A stretch of 64,000 bases of DNA from Anagrus nilaparvatae. Lineage: Eukaryota; Arthropoda; Insecta; Hymenoptera; Mymaridae. The notes below the pieces were generated by a model that made no database searches, was not told where the DNA came from, and was given only the letters and a program-made list of their open reading frames with translations. The position numbers and the translations under genes are program-made. Numbering within the stretch: the first letter of the stretch is position 1; the number at the start of each line of letters is the position of its first letter. Below, piece by piece: positions 1 to 12,509 of this stretch. The stretch lies in assembly GCA_022575985.1 (NCBI GenBank), contig JAKSXM010000231.1, positions 5,210,501 through 5,274,500 on the forward strand, written 5' to 3'.

Positions 1-1088
1 TCAGAAACAGACCTCGAAGGATTGCTGTACATCGGACGTGTTGGAAGAGTTATTGGAAAGGTAAATATTTATTCATCTATAAAAATTTCAAAACAAGATT
101 TTTTTTTGTTTTGATTTTGCTGCATCATTTAATTTTTTAAACTTAATTCTAGAAAAGTATGGAATCCATATATAATATCCCACTAGATTAATGTATCACT
201 TTACTACCTGATAGAGAAGTGATAGCCTGTACAAAACTTTAGGTACATGGCCATAATTTTTATGTTTCGATAATCTGAGACCAGATTTTTTTTTTAAGTG
301 TAATTGGTAATTGAACCTAAAATTTTGTTAATTGCTATATCGTAATTTGTAATTATTTATGAGTTAGTCCTATGCAATTTATTTCCAAATAGTGTTTATG
401 TTTAATCTCTACAACATGTACGTTATAACGGAGGCCATCGGCAATTTGCACAAGCAGTTCGCAACTGCATTTTTCGCTTTTTTCCCTCACAAGTCGATAT
501 ATTGAGATGTATACCGCTTTTTTCTCTATTGGAAATAACTTTAGGTTCTGGATGCGTGTAGATAAATTGTTAGTGTTACTGAAGGATTAGGGTATTAAAT
601 TAAGGGATTTATGATGAGTTTTTTAGGATTTGGGAGACTAATTGCTGTCCAAGGTTCGACTTTTTTTTAAGAGCCATACTGACAATTCCGTCTTTAAAGC
701 GCAGAGTTGCATTTTTACAACTCTATGCTTTAAAAGAGGCGCAAAAAACCTTAGAAAAATGCTCTATATTCATGACATACGTAGCGGAGGCAAGCAAATG
801 GTTCGTTTTCTTTCATCGCGTCCCCTGCGGCTTGACAACCAGCTCTGTTCTCACTTCTCGAAACAAATATTTAATTTTATTGAAATTGTATAGCGCACAG
901 TGGTACAGAAAAAAGCGACAAAAAAGTTACTTTTGTCCAGGTTTCCATGAGTTTTCATCAGTTTGCTTTACTTAAAAGATAATTGCCTATATTTATAGAA
1001 AAAAACGGCAAGAAAATTATTTATACTCTATTTCTACCCCTAAATTACTAAAAACTACCCCTATAAAAAAAAATTCTGAAACAATATG

Positions 1089-1133
<45 letters not shown>

Positions 1134-2552
1134 CTAATACCCAAAATACCCCTTAAAATACCCAAATACCCAAATACCCCTTAAAATGTAAATTCTTTAT
1201 ATTTTGGAATTTCATTTTAAGGGTTGTTTTAAATTTGAGTGAATTTACGTATTTTTAATTAAAATAATCACTTTGTAATGACTTCCGTCTGTAATTTCTG
1301 TATAAAATTTGTTTTTCTTTTTTTAATATTTTTAGAGATTTAGGGATAGAAATAGTGTTTAAAAAATTTTCTTGCCATTTTTTCTATAAACATAGGCAAT
1401 TATTTTTTAAAGAAAGTAAGCTGCATGAAAACCCACGGAAATCCGGATCAAATTAACTTTTTTTTTTTTCTGTATACCACTGTGCAGCGACAAAGCGCTG
1501 CGCTACCACTTACGCTACCAAGACCGGTTATTTTCACCTATAATATAATATGTAATTTTGAACATTAATGACGAAATTCATTAATTCCATTTTAATGCTT
1601 TTTTTCTTATGTATTCAAATTACTTTTCGGATGCTCAAAATTGTTGACACAAACATACTATGATGGTTCTAAATTTTGAAAAGCGCCTGGAGAAAACTAT
1701 TAAAATTTTATGCTGTGATCCAAGAAATAAGAGGATCCGTCGGCAAAATGAGATAAGTGCTTATCCCGTTCCATGGAATAAGTCTAAAACTGACTTTCCA
1801 TAATTTTGGATTTAAAACATTTACATGGAAACGGTAACCTAGCAGGTGAGTCACACGGGACTCAGAATAATCCGAGTTTATTAGGTCTTAGGATAATTTC
1901 GAAAAATCTGAGTTTAGGGATACGCAGAATAATTTGAATTAAGGGACTAGTGCAACTTTTGGAAGTACTTTAGGAAGCTAGGATGTTTGCAATAAATAAG
2001 TAGTCAGTAAATATGTTCTATACAATTTTATTGCTTGAAATTGTCAAATAAACTTGTTGACGAAATGTCATGCATTTAATAAGCGTCAGTAAAAAATTTT
2101 TAAAATGTTATAAATTTTTTATTATATATTTGATCCATTTGGTCAGTAGATTCATATTAGCATATAAAACTATTAATACTTTATTAATTTTTTAGGTACA
2201 TCAAGATGGAATAGATAGAGGAAAATATCCATGTTGGACTCCTTCATTTGATGCTAATTTAGAAAGTAAAAGCATTAAATATCATATATTATGCTGCAAA
2301 CTAGTGAATTCAAGCAATTCAAAGACATCAAGAATAGAGTTATCTGATAAGAATGAAAAAGCACCAAAAACTCATGAAGGATTAACAATAGAACCACGTA
2401 TTAAGAATGAACGACCATATAAGGAACGGGCGGAAAAAAAATGGAGGATGTATGAGAAAAAGCTTCCTGATAAAGTTACCTATAAAATTACAGTACCTGA
2501 GAAAGGCAAATTGACGATACAGTGTCATAAAAAAATAGAGCCATCTGAATAA
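1..2552 (+). CDS. 3' end of an unrecognised two-exon (or longer) gene, weakly DM9/DUF3421-like
   Basis: Exon 1-60 reads open from the window edge (…LYIGRVGRVIGK) and stops at a GT donor (gtaaat). An acceptor (tttttag) at 2191-2195 begins exon 2196-2552, which continues in the same phase with V-H-Q-D-G and ends at TAA 2550-2552. The gene therefore starts upstream of the window. The YIGR…GKV spacing followed by a Tyr/Pro/Trp-rich stretch and YHILCC recalls DM9 (DUF3421) repeats of insect proteins, but conserved positions are few, so this is a weak guess. The last ~80 residues are lysine/glutamate-rich and low in hydrophobic residues (charged tail). The splice phase match and the absence of stops over both exons are the main support; the product is uncertain. 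The 2.1 kb intron carries a transposon. Confidence 0.5.
691..737. repeat. Short hairpin
   Basis: tctttaaagcgcagagttg pairs with caactctatgctttaaaaga around a short T-rich loop, giving an imperfect stem of about 19 bp. It is within the intron. It is small-RNA-precursor-sized, but nothing shows that it is processed. Confidence 0.4.
896..1484. mobile_element. Non-autonomous inverted-repeat element with CACAGTG ends (Transib-like?)
   Basis: The ends are CACAGTGGTACAGAAAAAA and its near-perfect complement TTTTTTCTGTATACCACTGTG. Inner arms continue to pair for about 130-150 bp (e.g. ataattgcctata…tttctataaacataggcaatta). The 5 bp outside are tagcg (891-895) and cagcg (1485-1489), a likely 5-bp target duplication with one mismatch. 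CACWGTG termini and 5-bp duplications are known for the Transib superfamily; hAT-like ends (CAGTG) are the alternative but predict 8 bp. The centre is a run of about 40 A (1089-1130) followed by AAATACCC-type tandem repeats. No transposase is encoded. Confidence 0.6.
1089..1130 (+). repeat. Poly-A tract of about 40 bases
   Basis: Uninterrupted A run at the centre of the 896-1484 element, directly followed (1135-1190) by a few copies of an AAATACCC-like unit. Length in the assembly may be unreliable. Confidence 0.9.
1485..1530 (-). other. tRNA-like A-box fragment, possible SINE remnant
   Basis: On the minus strand, starting near 1530, the sequence reads GGTCTTGGTAGCGTAAGTGG then TAGCGCAGCGC, resembling a tRNA D-arm / Pol III A box (TRGCnnAGTGGTAGnGC). 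No B box or complete cloverleaf follows because the 896-1484 element interrupts it. It could be a tRNA-derived SINE or a broken tRNA pseudogene. Confidence 0.3.
1857..1950. repeat. Minisatellite, ~24-36 bp units (copy cluster 1)
   Basis: Units of the form gggactcagaataatccgag + ttta recur about three to four times with divergence. The same unit is found at 3741-3830 and 33870-34012. Confidence 0.5.
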
Positions 2553-2619
2553 AATCCAAGACCACCACATGAGAGCCGGTAGAAATGGAAATATCCATTA
2601 GTTGTTGACCACGGATTGG

Positions 2620-2625
2620 AATAAA
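2620..2625 (+). promoter_or_regulatory. Candidate polyadenylation signal of the first gene
   Basis: AATAAA lies 68 bases after the stop at 2552. Another AATAAA at 2548-2553 overlaps the stop codon itself and is less likely to be used. In such AT-rich DNA the hexamer occurs often by chance. Confidence 0.3.
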
Positions 2626-2679
2626 AAATCTAAAAGCAGAACCACCTGTTGAAATAGAATTATTAACAATAGAGCTACA

Positions 2680-3386
2680 ATTTAGAGTGGACCTAATTTT
2701 GGACTTTAAGAAAAGCTTTGCTCCCCGGGTTTTTTTGTGAACTTTTGGTCATAAAAAGTTCCCAGTTCCAAGGATTTACCTTTTGCTTTGCAAAAACACG
2801 TGACTGTAAGCACTTAAATTTCCCATTTAAATAACATGTGAATTTTGACTTTTCATAGCTTTCTAATTTTTTAACAAACTGCAACATTTTTTTAAACCAG
2901 TTTTAAACACTAGATAATAGATAGAAAACGATGTTTAGATATATAAAAATGGATCCTCAAAATTGTAAAAGTCTCAGAATACTTTATTTTATAAAAATCA
3001 AATTTTTAAAAATAGCAATTTACCCATTTAAAATACATTAAAAATAAAAAACAATGTATTTTAAATGAGAAAATTCAGATTTTTAAAAATTTTATTTTGA
3101 TAAAATAAAGTTTTCTAGGACTTATACAATTATTGGAATCCATTTTTATTTGTAAAATCATTTTCTATCTGTTAGCTAATGTTGCAGTTTGTTAAAAAAT
3201 TAGAAAGCTAGGAAAACTCAAAATTTACATGTTATTTAAATGGAAAAATTGAGGTGCTTACTGAACAGGCACGTGTTTTTGCTAAGCAAAAGCAAAAGCA
3301 AAATCCTTGGAGTTGTCTTTGCTGTTGTATTTTTATGACTAAAAGTTCACACAAAAAACTTGGGAAGCAAAATTAGGTCCACTCCA
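2680..3386. mobile_element. Foldback (hairpin) element with possible 7-bp target duplication
   Basis: The ends GAGTGGACCTAATTTT and AAAATTAGGTCCACTC are complementary, and nearly the whole 700 bp folds back on itself around 3040-3060 (e.g. ctttctaattttttaacaaa versus tttgttaaaaaattagaaag). agctaca occurs immediately outside on both sides (2673-2679 and 3387-3393). It carries no coding capacity; short frames inside are by-products of the palindrome. It sits just downstream of the first gene, so it may lie in or near its 3' UTR. The superfamily is not recognised. Confidence 0.65.
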
Positions 3387-3393
3387 AGCTACA

Positions 3394-6300
3394 TATTAAA
3401 AATAGACGACTAACTAGGAGCCTCGAGAGATCTGAGCATCATTTCTACGTATATTTTTATTTTTACTCTTTTGTTTTTTGATTTTTCACTTGTCACAAAT
3501 AAATTAAAACCAATAAAGACCAATCAGCTTAAAAAACTAGATTCTTTTTCTGTTAAATTGACACCTTGTGTAGACACTTTGCATAATTAAAAAAGGAATA
3601 TCTACTCTAACCATCCGGAAAAATGCTCCAATAATAGTTTGAACATAGGCAACACGTTTGACCACAAATAATAACTAAAAATTTTCTTTTTGAACCAAAA
3701 ATTCGAAAAATATACAAAAAAGAATTTTTAGAATAATTTCAATTTTTAGGGACTTAAAATAACCTGGGACCTGGCTTTGAGAGAATTTGAATAACTTGGG
3801 CTTCAGAGATTTAGTATCTAATGGAGGCTTATCTTATTAATTACAAATTATGAGTAATTTTTAGTGAAACTGATCTAAAGGGAAGTCTTGGATTTTAAAA
3901 AACCTATTCTACTAGGTTAAATATATAAAAATACATAAGATACCATTTTTTAAGGTTCTACATTTTAAATATTTAAACATGGCAGCTGTTTTTCGATTTT
4001 TAAATATTTTCAAATATATATTAATGAAATATATATTTATAATATTATGAATAAAATATTAATTATTAATATATTAATTGAAAAAAGGCAATCTATTATA
4101 CACATTAGAACTGATCGAAAATGTCACGTTTATACGAATGGGTGGTCTCTTCTTCTTTTTTTTTTTGGTATTCTCTAGTGGCATGTCGCTCCAGGCGATT
4201 GACGTTGGCGTGTGTACAGTTTTTTTTTCTAAGTAGGTATACCCTGAAATAAGCTATTTCGTTTGTTTATTCATTCTTTTTTCCTTTTTTTTCTATAGGC
4301 GAAAGAAAAAATCATTTATGAACGATCACTACTGGATTACCACTGTAAGAAGTTTTTTATGCTAATAAAAAAAGAAAACAAAAATAAAGAATTTATGAAA
4401 AAAAATATAGTTTATTGAGCAATCTTTTTATTTTTAAATATTTTTTTTGATATATTAGTGGATCAAATTGATTTTTAAGTGCCATAATGTAGGGGTTTTG
4501 TTTAACAGATATTTCGCAAGGTATTATTAGAATCTATCGTATTTATTTACTTCAACTTAAATTTTTACACAAAAATTTAAAATAAAGTGAAGAAAAGTAT
4601 GTCAGCTACTAAATTCTATTTATTTACAAATTGGCTTTAATATTAGCAAATTATTTTAATAAATCTTTTATGTTGAAGTAACAATAACTTCCTAATAAGG
4701 CTTCTGTTTATGTGCTGCATCTTTTACAGTTTTTTAACTGAGTTAATACTGTAATATTTTTCACAGTATTTATTGCAAAGATTTCACCCTGAGCTTTAAA
4801 AAAGAGGGATTGGAGAAAGGGGGAGGAATTGAGGGAATAAGCCAAAACCAATTGGACTGACAAGTTTAGATCTTGTAGAGACGGTATTAAAGGCTCTTAA
4901 AAAAATCGTTTTTGAATTATAAGCCCATTTATGCCACATTAAAAATACACCCATGCATAAGACATTTGAATTATTCTGTTAAATACGATTTAGAATCAGA
5001 ATTAAACTTAAATATGTGCTATGCTCGTTGCTACAGTTAGAAATAGTTATGACTATTTTCTTTCAGATTTTTTTTAAATTTTAATCTTAATTTTGTAAAC
5101 TTAAGTTACTAAATCGTGAATGATGATATTTACCTGAAGTATAATAAAAAATGTCTCGCATATTAAATTTTGACGCTTAAAAATGATTTTCTTTTTATAT
5201 TAGAGCCTTGAATACGAAAAAAAACTTTGATTTTTGATTTCATACTAATTTGGGACAATTTTTATCAAACCTTTATCATAAAAGCAAGAAATTCAACATT
5301 TAACCATAATTTGTATCAAACAAATTGGCTAAATCATTTTGAATAAATGTTTAAGATAGAAGTATGACCTAGACATAGACAATTAATATAATAATAAAAA
5401 CTTGACATAATAAATTTAGCAATAAAAAAAATAATCAAATTTAAATTAAAGTATTAAACTGGAATGTTTATAAAGAAGATTAACAAAGTTTAACAAAATA
5501 TAGCAGTTTTGATTTTAGAAATTCACAAAATTTATAATTCAAAACCAAATATAATACAAGGTATAAAATTATTGAAATTACAGCACTTAAGCTACGTAAG
5601 TTGTAATTCTTGACAAGTTTGTAAAGCTAATTAATAATTGTTATTATTCAAATCTTATTATTACAAAATATTCTAGCGATATTTTCATAATCAATATTAC
5701 TTAACATAAATATTACTATAATCTTAAATCTCTTGAAGTATAAAGAGTAGTAATAACTTTTAAGCTATCAACAAAAATTTTTAAGAAAATGCATTACAGA
5801 AGTTTTGTTTATTTCTCGGTTTATTTTTACAATCCTGAACACTCTTTATGAAAAGTTTACACCTTATAAAGTTTTTTCCCAATGACTCGTCACGGAAAAT
5901 TGTATTCAATCCTTGAACACAAAAAATGCACCAGATTACAGTTTACCAGCTACGCCTCAAATATGGTAATTCACGTATGTGCTTTGGAATCACCTAACTG
6001 ATTTGATAGAAAATTTAGGTGAACACAAAAAAACATTCCTGAAAAATATAAAAACATTTACTACATTAAAAAATTTTTATATTTCTAAATTAGTATTATT
6101 TTTAGAAAATTTTTATAAAAAATCAGTTCTTTGATGCCAAAAACATCCTTTGCAATTAATCAAAATCCTATATGGAAAATACTACTTCGACCATTTTTCC
6201 CCATACTTTGGTGTAAATCGCATGTTCCTAATTACAATTGACTTGGCTTGATGAGGTAACCGACAAATTTTTTTAAATTTATATAATTATTAGGATATGT

Positions 6301-7930
6301 TTTCCATATATTTCTTCAAAAATTTATCAGAAAATTTGAGGAATACCGAAAAAATTAATTAAACCTAGCTTAAGTTACCCGATCAAGGCGTAACTCGAAC
6401 AGTTTGAGATCTATATGGGAAGCTATTTGGTGAAAAATCATATCAACGTGTGAACCCCCTCGCAAGGTTGCGGATAAATTTTGAAAAGTTAATTCTACAG
6501 AGACAATATCATGAATTTCGATTTATATTATAAAAATGAACTTTTTTTAAGTATCAGTTTGCTATATATGTGAAGCAATAAAATATTTTAAGTCGATTTG
6601 CATAATAATTTATTAAAAACTTATCTTCATTTTAATTTAGCAATATTACACTACACTTGCAGTTTTAATTAAAGTTTCATTATATATATTGATTTAAAAA
6701 TAAATTTATTCAATTTCTACGAACATTAAGATGCTTTATAAAGTGTGCAAATTGAAAAATATATATATCTTTTTAATATACACTTATAAAAGAAAAATAT
6801 AATAATAATAATGATATAAAAAGATCGAATTCCAGTTACACAGACATTATAAAAGAGTGGCATAGCTGTCGTATAGTATGATAAAGCAAGAGTTAAGGCA
6901 TCAAGAGGGGATCCACCATATTCGATACCTGGTATCCAGCCAATAGAAAGTTAGCGAAAATGGGAGCGAAACTCCCCTGACCCTCAAACGCCACACCCTC
7001 TTTTATGTGAATTTTAGCCATTCACATTTACATTTATCGATCCTGACTTTTCTATCTTATTCTCTCTTTACTCTCCTATATTGTGTCCTATAAAAAGTAT
7101 ATTTTAATAAAACTTTCGCCATGTAACTGTATCGTGAGTTTTGTTACTCTTTTTAGTACTTTCTATTATGGGACTCGTTAACTCGTCACTTTACTAGATT
7201 GACGTTGTTTGGTTTATTTCTTTATTTTTTTTTTAAGCTCGTTATAAATGATGTGTGGACATACAATATAAAGTTTTATCGTTAAAAAATAAAAGAAAAA
7301 AATATTTTTAAGCTCCTTTGAAAAGCCAACTCTTAGCAAAACAAAATCGACGATTTAATTGGCTTTGTTATTGTGGCCTCAAATACTTTGATGTTTCGAT
7401 TTTATGCATTTTTTTTAATGTCATTCTAAAGTATATAAAACATTATATGCTTTTTCCCATTGTAAGAAAAATTCCTACTGCGAGCTTTCGTCGTTTTTAA
7501 TTAACAAATTAATAGCAGTGGATATTCGCATGACGCCGAAAAATGTCTAACTTTTATTCGAATGAAGAAATTTGGATAATTTTTTTTTTTTGCAATTTCT
7601 TTAGAATCGTGTTTAGAAAAACTGAGACCAATAATAACTTAGGCTATGAACTTTCCAACTTGTGCAATAGTCTCTATTGTTTCCCTTCAGAATTCTCCTA
7701 ACACCCTAGGTATACAAAATTTTGGGTAAAAGCAAAAAATCCTGTTAATACGTTCTAAAAACTGTTTCGTATTTTTAAGGCCCTGGACAATGCGGTAGGT
7801 TTAATCCTCGTCATTTAGCAGTTTCTGAGATTTCTTCAAATTTTGTTTTTCTTTAAAAATGAAAATACAATAAAAAATTAAAAACAAATTTAAAAAAATA
7901 ATTAAAATATATCAACAAAATTAAAATTAC
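3394..7930. other. AT-rich stretch without recognised gene
   Basis: No open frame longer than about 60 codons and no coding signal that I can support. It contains a decayed minisatellite at 3741-3830 and a slightly GC-richer island at 6890-7010 that I cannot assign. Confidence 0.5.
3741..3830. repeat. Minisatellite copy cluster 2 (decayed)
   Basis: Units such as agggacttaaaataacctgg and ttgaataacttgggcttcag match the GGGACTTAGAATAATTCGGG-type unit seen at 1857-1950 and 33870-34012. Confidence 0.35.
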
Positions 7931-8060
7931 ACGGTAGAGCTGCTTTGGTTAAATATTAAACCAAATACTGCGATTTTCAACCAAAAACTGCGATATTCAA
8001 CCAAAAACGGCGAAATTCAACCAATTGGTTGAGTTTTCAACCAAAGCAGCTCTATACCGT
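7931..8060. mobile_element. Short inverted-repeat element (130 bp) with internal 20-bp repeats
   Basis: ACGGTAGAGCTGCTTTGGTT at the left pairs with AACCAAAGCAGCTCTATACCGT at the right. Between them a ~20-bp unit (gcgattttcaaccaaaaact) occurs three times with small changes. No target duplication is obvious. It is the size and form of a MITE. Confidence 0.6.
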
Positions 8061-8299
8061 TTGTAAAAATTTTTTTTTTTTAGTACATGCCCTAGAAGAC
8101 AACAAAGCTCCAATTTTTGCCTATTAAAGTGTTTACACAATGGGTAAACCCGTGTATACACATTAATTGTCTGTGCTCTGAGTTCACTACACCATAAAAA
8201 TAAACTCATTTTGTATTTGAAGATCAAGAATTTTAACGATAGTTTTTCTTATTTTCATCGTAATGTTTTTATTTTATTTTTTTTTCACGAGAAAAGTGT

Positions 8300-8680
8300 G
8301 AATCTTGCATCAGCCAAGGATCCATTACCACCCAGTTGTACACAAAATATACCCGGAAGATTTCGCCGGCGAACGCGGTCGTCGTCTTCGTGCCAGATTC
8401 TTATTAGCTAAATACACGTTAAACCCACCCTGCACTCTATGTCCCAAACCCGAACCCCCTTTTCAGGTATAACTTCGGTTTGAGACGCACAGCTTAGGCA
8501 ATAGGCGGCTGCCATCACCTTGACTAGGGGTAGAAGTGCCCTCTACGATAGAAAGTCCTCCTCTTTTTTCATCAACAGGGTGGCTTTCACCTTACTACTA
8601 TGCTACTTTATTCCAGTTTTTGGGACTTTGCAGCATTTCCAACACCATTCCTTCAGACCTCGAATTCAGTACCCCTAATT
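8300..8680. other. GC-richer island of unknown origin
   Basis: This ~380 bp stretch is far less AT-rich than its surroundings and contains ttcgccggcgaacgcggtcg and many CpG. All frames are interrupted by stops, so no product can be claimed. Composition suggests a decayed foreign or retroelement segment, but I recognise no domain. Confidence 0.35.
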
Positions 8681-8685
8681 GAAAA

Positions 8686-8893
8686 TTTTGTTACGCAGAA
8701 AAGAATTAATGCTTAATTAATTCTTTAGAGAGGAATTATTTTGAGGTTAATTCTTTTAAAAATAACGATTATTTTCAATTTAATTCTTTTTGAACAGAAT
8801 TAAAACAAAAATAATTGTTTTTAAAAGAAATAATCTCAAAATAATTCCTCTCTAAAGAGTTAAATAACATTAATTCTTTTCTGCGTAACAAAA
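8686..8893. mobile_element. Palindromic MITE-like element (~208 bp)
   Basis: TTTTGTTACGCAGAAAAG and its complement CTTTTCTGCGTAACAAAA bound a near-perfect palindrome; the inner arms include agaggaattattttgaggtt versus aataatctcaaaataattcc. No coding content and no clear target duplication. Confidence 0.65.
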
Positions 8894-9497
8894 AATTCTT
8901 TTAGGTTTGGTGTGAGCAATAAGATAATTATTTATTTTTATTGAAAAATTTTTCGATAGCAAATAATTATTTATCTTTTACCCAAAAATATTTCAATAAA
9001 AAAAAAGTAGTTAATTTTTACTTATCGAATAATGAAAATATCGCGATATGCCCATCCCTGGCTAAAATAACTAAGTTAAAATGTTGTAAATTTAAATAGA
9101 CTTTATTTTATATATTCAGATGCAATTATTGCCAATTAGTGCAAATTTTTTTATTTTTACTCTCGCTTTTTTCCATAGATATTTCAGACGTTTTTTATTT
9201 ATGATACCTTGGACCTAAAAATTATTATTACGATAAAAAAAAATTTTCAAGAGCCCTATCAAGTCACATATCTAATTTCCATGGTTCCAGGAACAAAATG
9301 TATTCCATTTTTACTCGAATTTTTACATTTTAACCAGAGGCTAGAAAAATAAAGGACATCTAGATAACACATAAACTGAGATCTAGAGTATTTATTTTTT
9401 ACTTCCTAATGTAGGATAAGAATTTTTTGAGCCAGTGGAGACTATACAGATTTTCCAGTCTATAGCAGTGTTATTTTACCATATGGAATTTAATTCT

Positions 9498-10001
9498 TTT
9501 AAGAGCGATTATTATTGAAATCAGTAAAACCTGACAGATCGGATCGTTGGATTTGGTTGGAGACGTTTTTATTCCATTTTCTTAGTCGAAATACGTTATT
9601 TCCCTGGTTTATAGCCCTTATAATATAAATTTAAGCCCAGGGTAAATTTTTGAACAAAAAGCTGTTTTTGAGCTCTTCTGAGCTGCCCATTATTCTTCAT
9701 TACCCCATCTCTTCCAGAAACTTTCAAAAAAAAAGAGAAAAGAGGAACTTAAGTAAAATTTTCTCATTATTTTGAACGTTTCTGGAAGAGATGGGGTAAT
9801 GAAGAATAACGGGCAGCTGAGAAAAGTTTAAAAATAGAATTTTTTTCAAAAATTCACCCTAGGCTTAAATTTTGATATTGAGGGCTATAAACCGGAGAAA
9901 TAACCTATTTTGAGTAGGAAAATGGAATAACAATGTCTCCGGCCAAATCCAACGACCTGACCTGGAAGGTTTTGCTGATTTTACTAAAAATTGCTGTTAA
10001 G
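9498..10001. mobile_element. Foldback element (~500 bp) with long paired arms
   Basis: Arms of about 225 bp pair around a loop near 9723-9778. Inner stem: ccccatctcttccagaaac versus gtttctggaagagatgggg; outer stem: atcagtaaaacct versus aggttttgctgat. It encodes nothing recognisable. Transcription across it would give a long hairpin RNA. Confidence 0.7.
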
Positions 10002-11029
10002 CAAATTAATATTTTATTATAATTTTTCTCAGGAAAATAAAGGTGTGGCTTTTTTTTATAAAAGATTTAAAAATAATATTTAATTTGATATAATAATAAA
10101 GAAAAAAAAAATCTTGGATCTCAAAGTGCATATATAATAATTTTAAAATCAAATCCTAAAAATAAAAGAAGTTCTTGATAATATAAACTGCACATGCAAA
10201 AAAACTGTATATAAACTAACTCGAAATATAAAAAAAAAATGTATAAAAAATACAGAAGAAGATTGAATATAAAAAATGAAGAAAAAGTTTATTGAATGTA
10301 TACACTTAACGCGTATCACACATATGACGTTTCAGTGTGCAAATAAATATATGGAAAGTTCCAGCTTGTTTTAGTTTATAATCATTTTCTTCAAGAATAT
10401 GTTACAATGTATTCAAGTAACAAGATCAAAATATTTTTGTATGGACTCACCCATATACGATAAATAAACATAAAAGAAAACCTCCCACCCTCTTTAAATG
10501 AGAAATCCCTTGAATAATATTTTTTTAACTCATCCCCTGTAGTATGTACATATTCCATTTATAACCACAAGGCAAAAATTTATATGTAAAAAAAAAGCAG
10601 GAAATTATTTTTCACACTCTTGTTATACGATGACAGTTTTTATCATATATATTGATATTTTATATTGATAACAATTTTATTCAGCATTTTCTCTCAGAAA
10701 TTTTTTGCATTTATTTGGAAATTTAAAGTAAACAATTAAAGTTTGCTTTTCTTTTATTTTCCGTAAATTTTTTTTTTTCAATTTTAAACTATATTTTTAT
10801 TATTAACTGTCTATTTTTGCAACAAATTTATCATGAATTTTGTTCAAATTCTGCGTAATTGAGTAGTCTTATTACCTCAGAATTTGTTATTGGAGGTTAA
10901 AAAAATATATAAATACGTATTACTTAATTATTTTAAAAACTTTTTGCAATATTATTCAAAAGATTGATTCTACGACCTGTGAATTTCAAAAGGAAGGTCA
11001 AAATTTAAGAAAAAAACCTTGGGTTAACG

Positions 11030-11165
11030 ATTTTCAATTTCATAATCCGTTTACTACCACATTTTAATTTTTGGTCAATTTTGCAATAATTTATTAATAA
11101 CAAATAAATTGACCAAGAATTATGCAAAATATACCCCGGAATCTTTTTTAGTGGACCATAAATTA
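11030..11165. repeat. Copy of a dispersed repeat (also 30.2-31.0, 50.6, 58.8 kb)
   Basis: gcaataatttattaataaca followed by a 'taccccggaatct' segment parallels the sequence at 58835-58900 (gcaataatttattaataaca … accccagattcat). Confidence 0.4.
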
Positions 11166-12509
11166 TGGCCGTGGTAGGTATGGCACGCGGCATTACTGAT
11201 AAATTTTTTTTTAACGAGTGCATTATTTTTTCTGGAAAATTGCAACCACTGAATTCTAATAGTTAATTATTTTGACAAATATTAAAATGTGCTGTCCCGA
11301 GGCGCGTCTTGCTGAGATCCAGTATAATGACATTTTAATTCATTTTGTTTTTTATTTATTTTCATAAGGGAAAATGTGAAATCATGCATTAACTACGAAA
11401 ATTTTACACGTCTTAAGATTCCAAATGTAATAAACACAACATATCTGACAATGAATGTACGATTTCATAAAAGAGAAAGCTTACTTCTTTTTATGCAGTG
11501 TGTTTCTCGTGAACTCTACCATTTTGTACCAGTTTTCAGACTTCTAGCAATTCTGGTACCACTTAAATTCGCTATTCTAAAGACGGGTAACCCTCGCCTC
11601 CGAGTGTTGAACAAACTCGAAAAAGGTGTGCTAATTGAAATATAAAAGCTTTATCTCAAAAATTCTAGTTTATATTCTCCCTATTAAAAATGCTACCACT
11701 TTATTCTCGAAAGTTTGATAAATTCGTATTCTGAGTCATATACTACTGCCTTTGTAGTATTAATAAAAATATTATTTAAGTATAATATTATTCCACAATC
11801 GAGTTTTATATTTTTAATGTAAATAAGAAAATAAGGATGTCTTTACCAAAGTAACTAAAAAGTAAACTAGGTTATGTTTTGGTTTGAAAAAAAATTCTGA
11901 CACTGACCCAATCACCGATTTATTTATTTTTTGTATATAAAATACAATGCAAATAATATCATCATTATTTTTAATATTATTTTATTTTGTTTTTAAAACA
12001 AAACTGTTTATATTTTTCTTATACTTTATTACATATTATTTTAAAACTAATCTGTATTCATTGTTATTAAAGATGACATTTTAAAAACAATACAGTTATT
12101 TTATTCGTTAAGCATACAATATTAAAATAAATCATTATATTTTTATATACAAAAATTTAATAGCCAAAAAATCCAGAAATTCGATAAATTGAGCTATTTA
12201 GTGCAAGTAATTTTTGGCAGCATCATTTTTCATACGTTATTTGAATTTATTAAGCTTGCAAATTATGTGTTATATATTTTTCAATGTTATTTTTGTCTGA
12301 CGGTTATTGCTTTTTCAAAAAACAATCTTTCCGACGGAAAGTAATTTTGGCCTATTATTTGTGTTTTTTACACAAAAAAGATTTTTTATTTTTTCACTTA
12401 AAAGTATAAAGTTCTCAAATATACTTTCTTTTAAATCTCATGAAACTTTTTAGTGCAGATTTGATCAATATTTTGAGGTGTAGTTTTGAATCTTAAAAAA
12501 ATATTCTGG

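Larger units (their letters stand above)
61..2195 (+). other. Intron with transposon and repeat content
   Basis: Phase-0 intron between GT at 61 and AG at 2194-2195. Besides the inverted-repeat element at 896-1484, it holds a hairpin at 691-737, a tRNA-like fragment after 1485 and a short minisatellite at 1857-1950. The remainder is AT-rich with no coding signal I can support. Confidence 0.5.

Noticed and set aside
11376..11645. 89-codon frame with moderate complexity
   Set aside because: No similarity to a family I know, no upstream signals and no paralogue in the window. Left unannotated.
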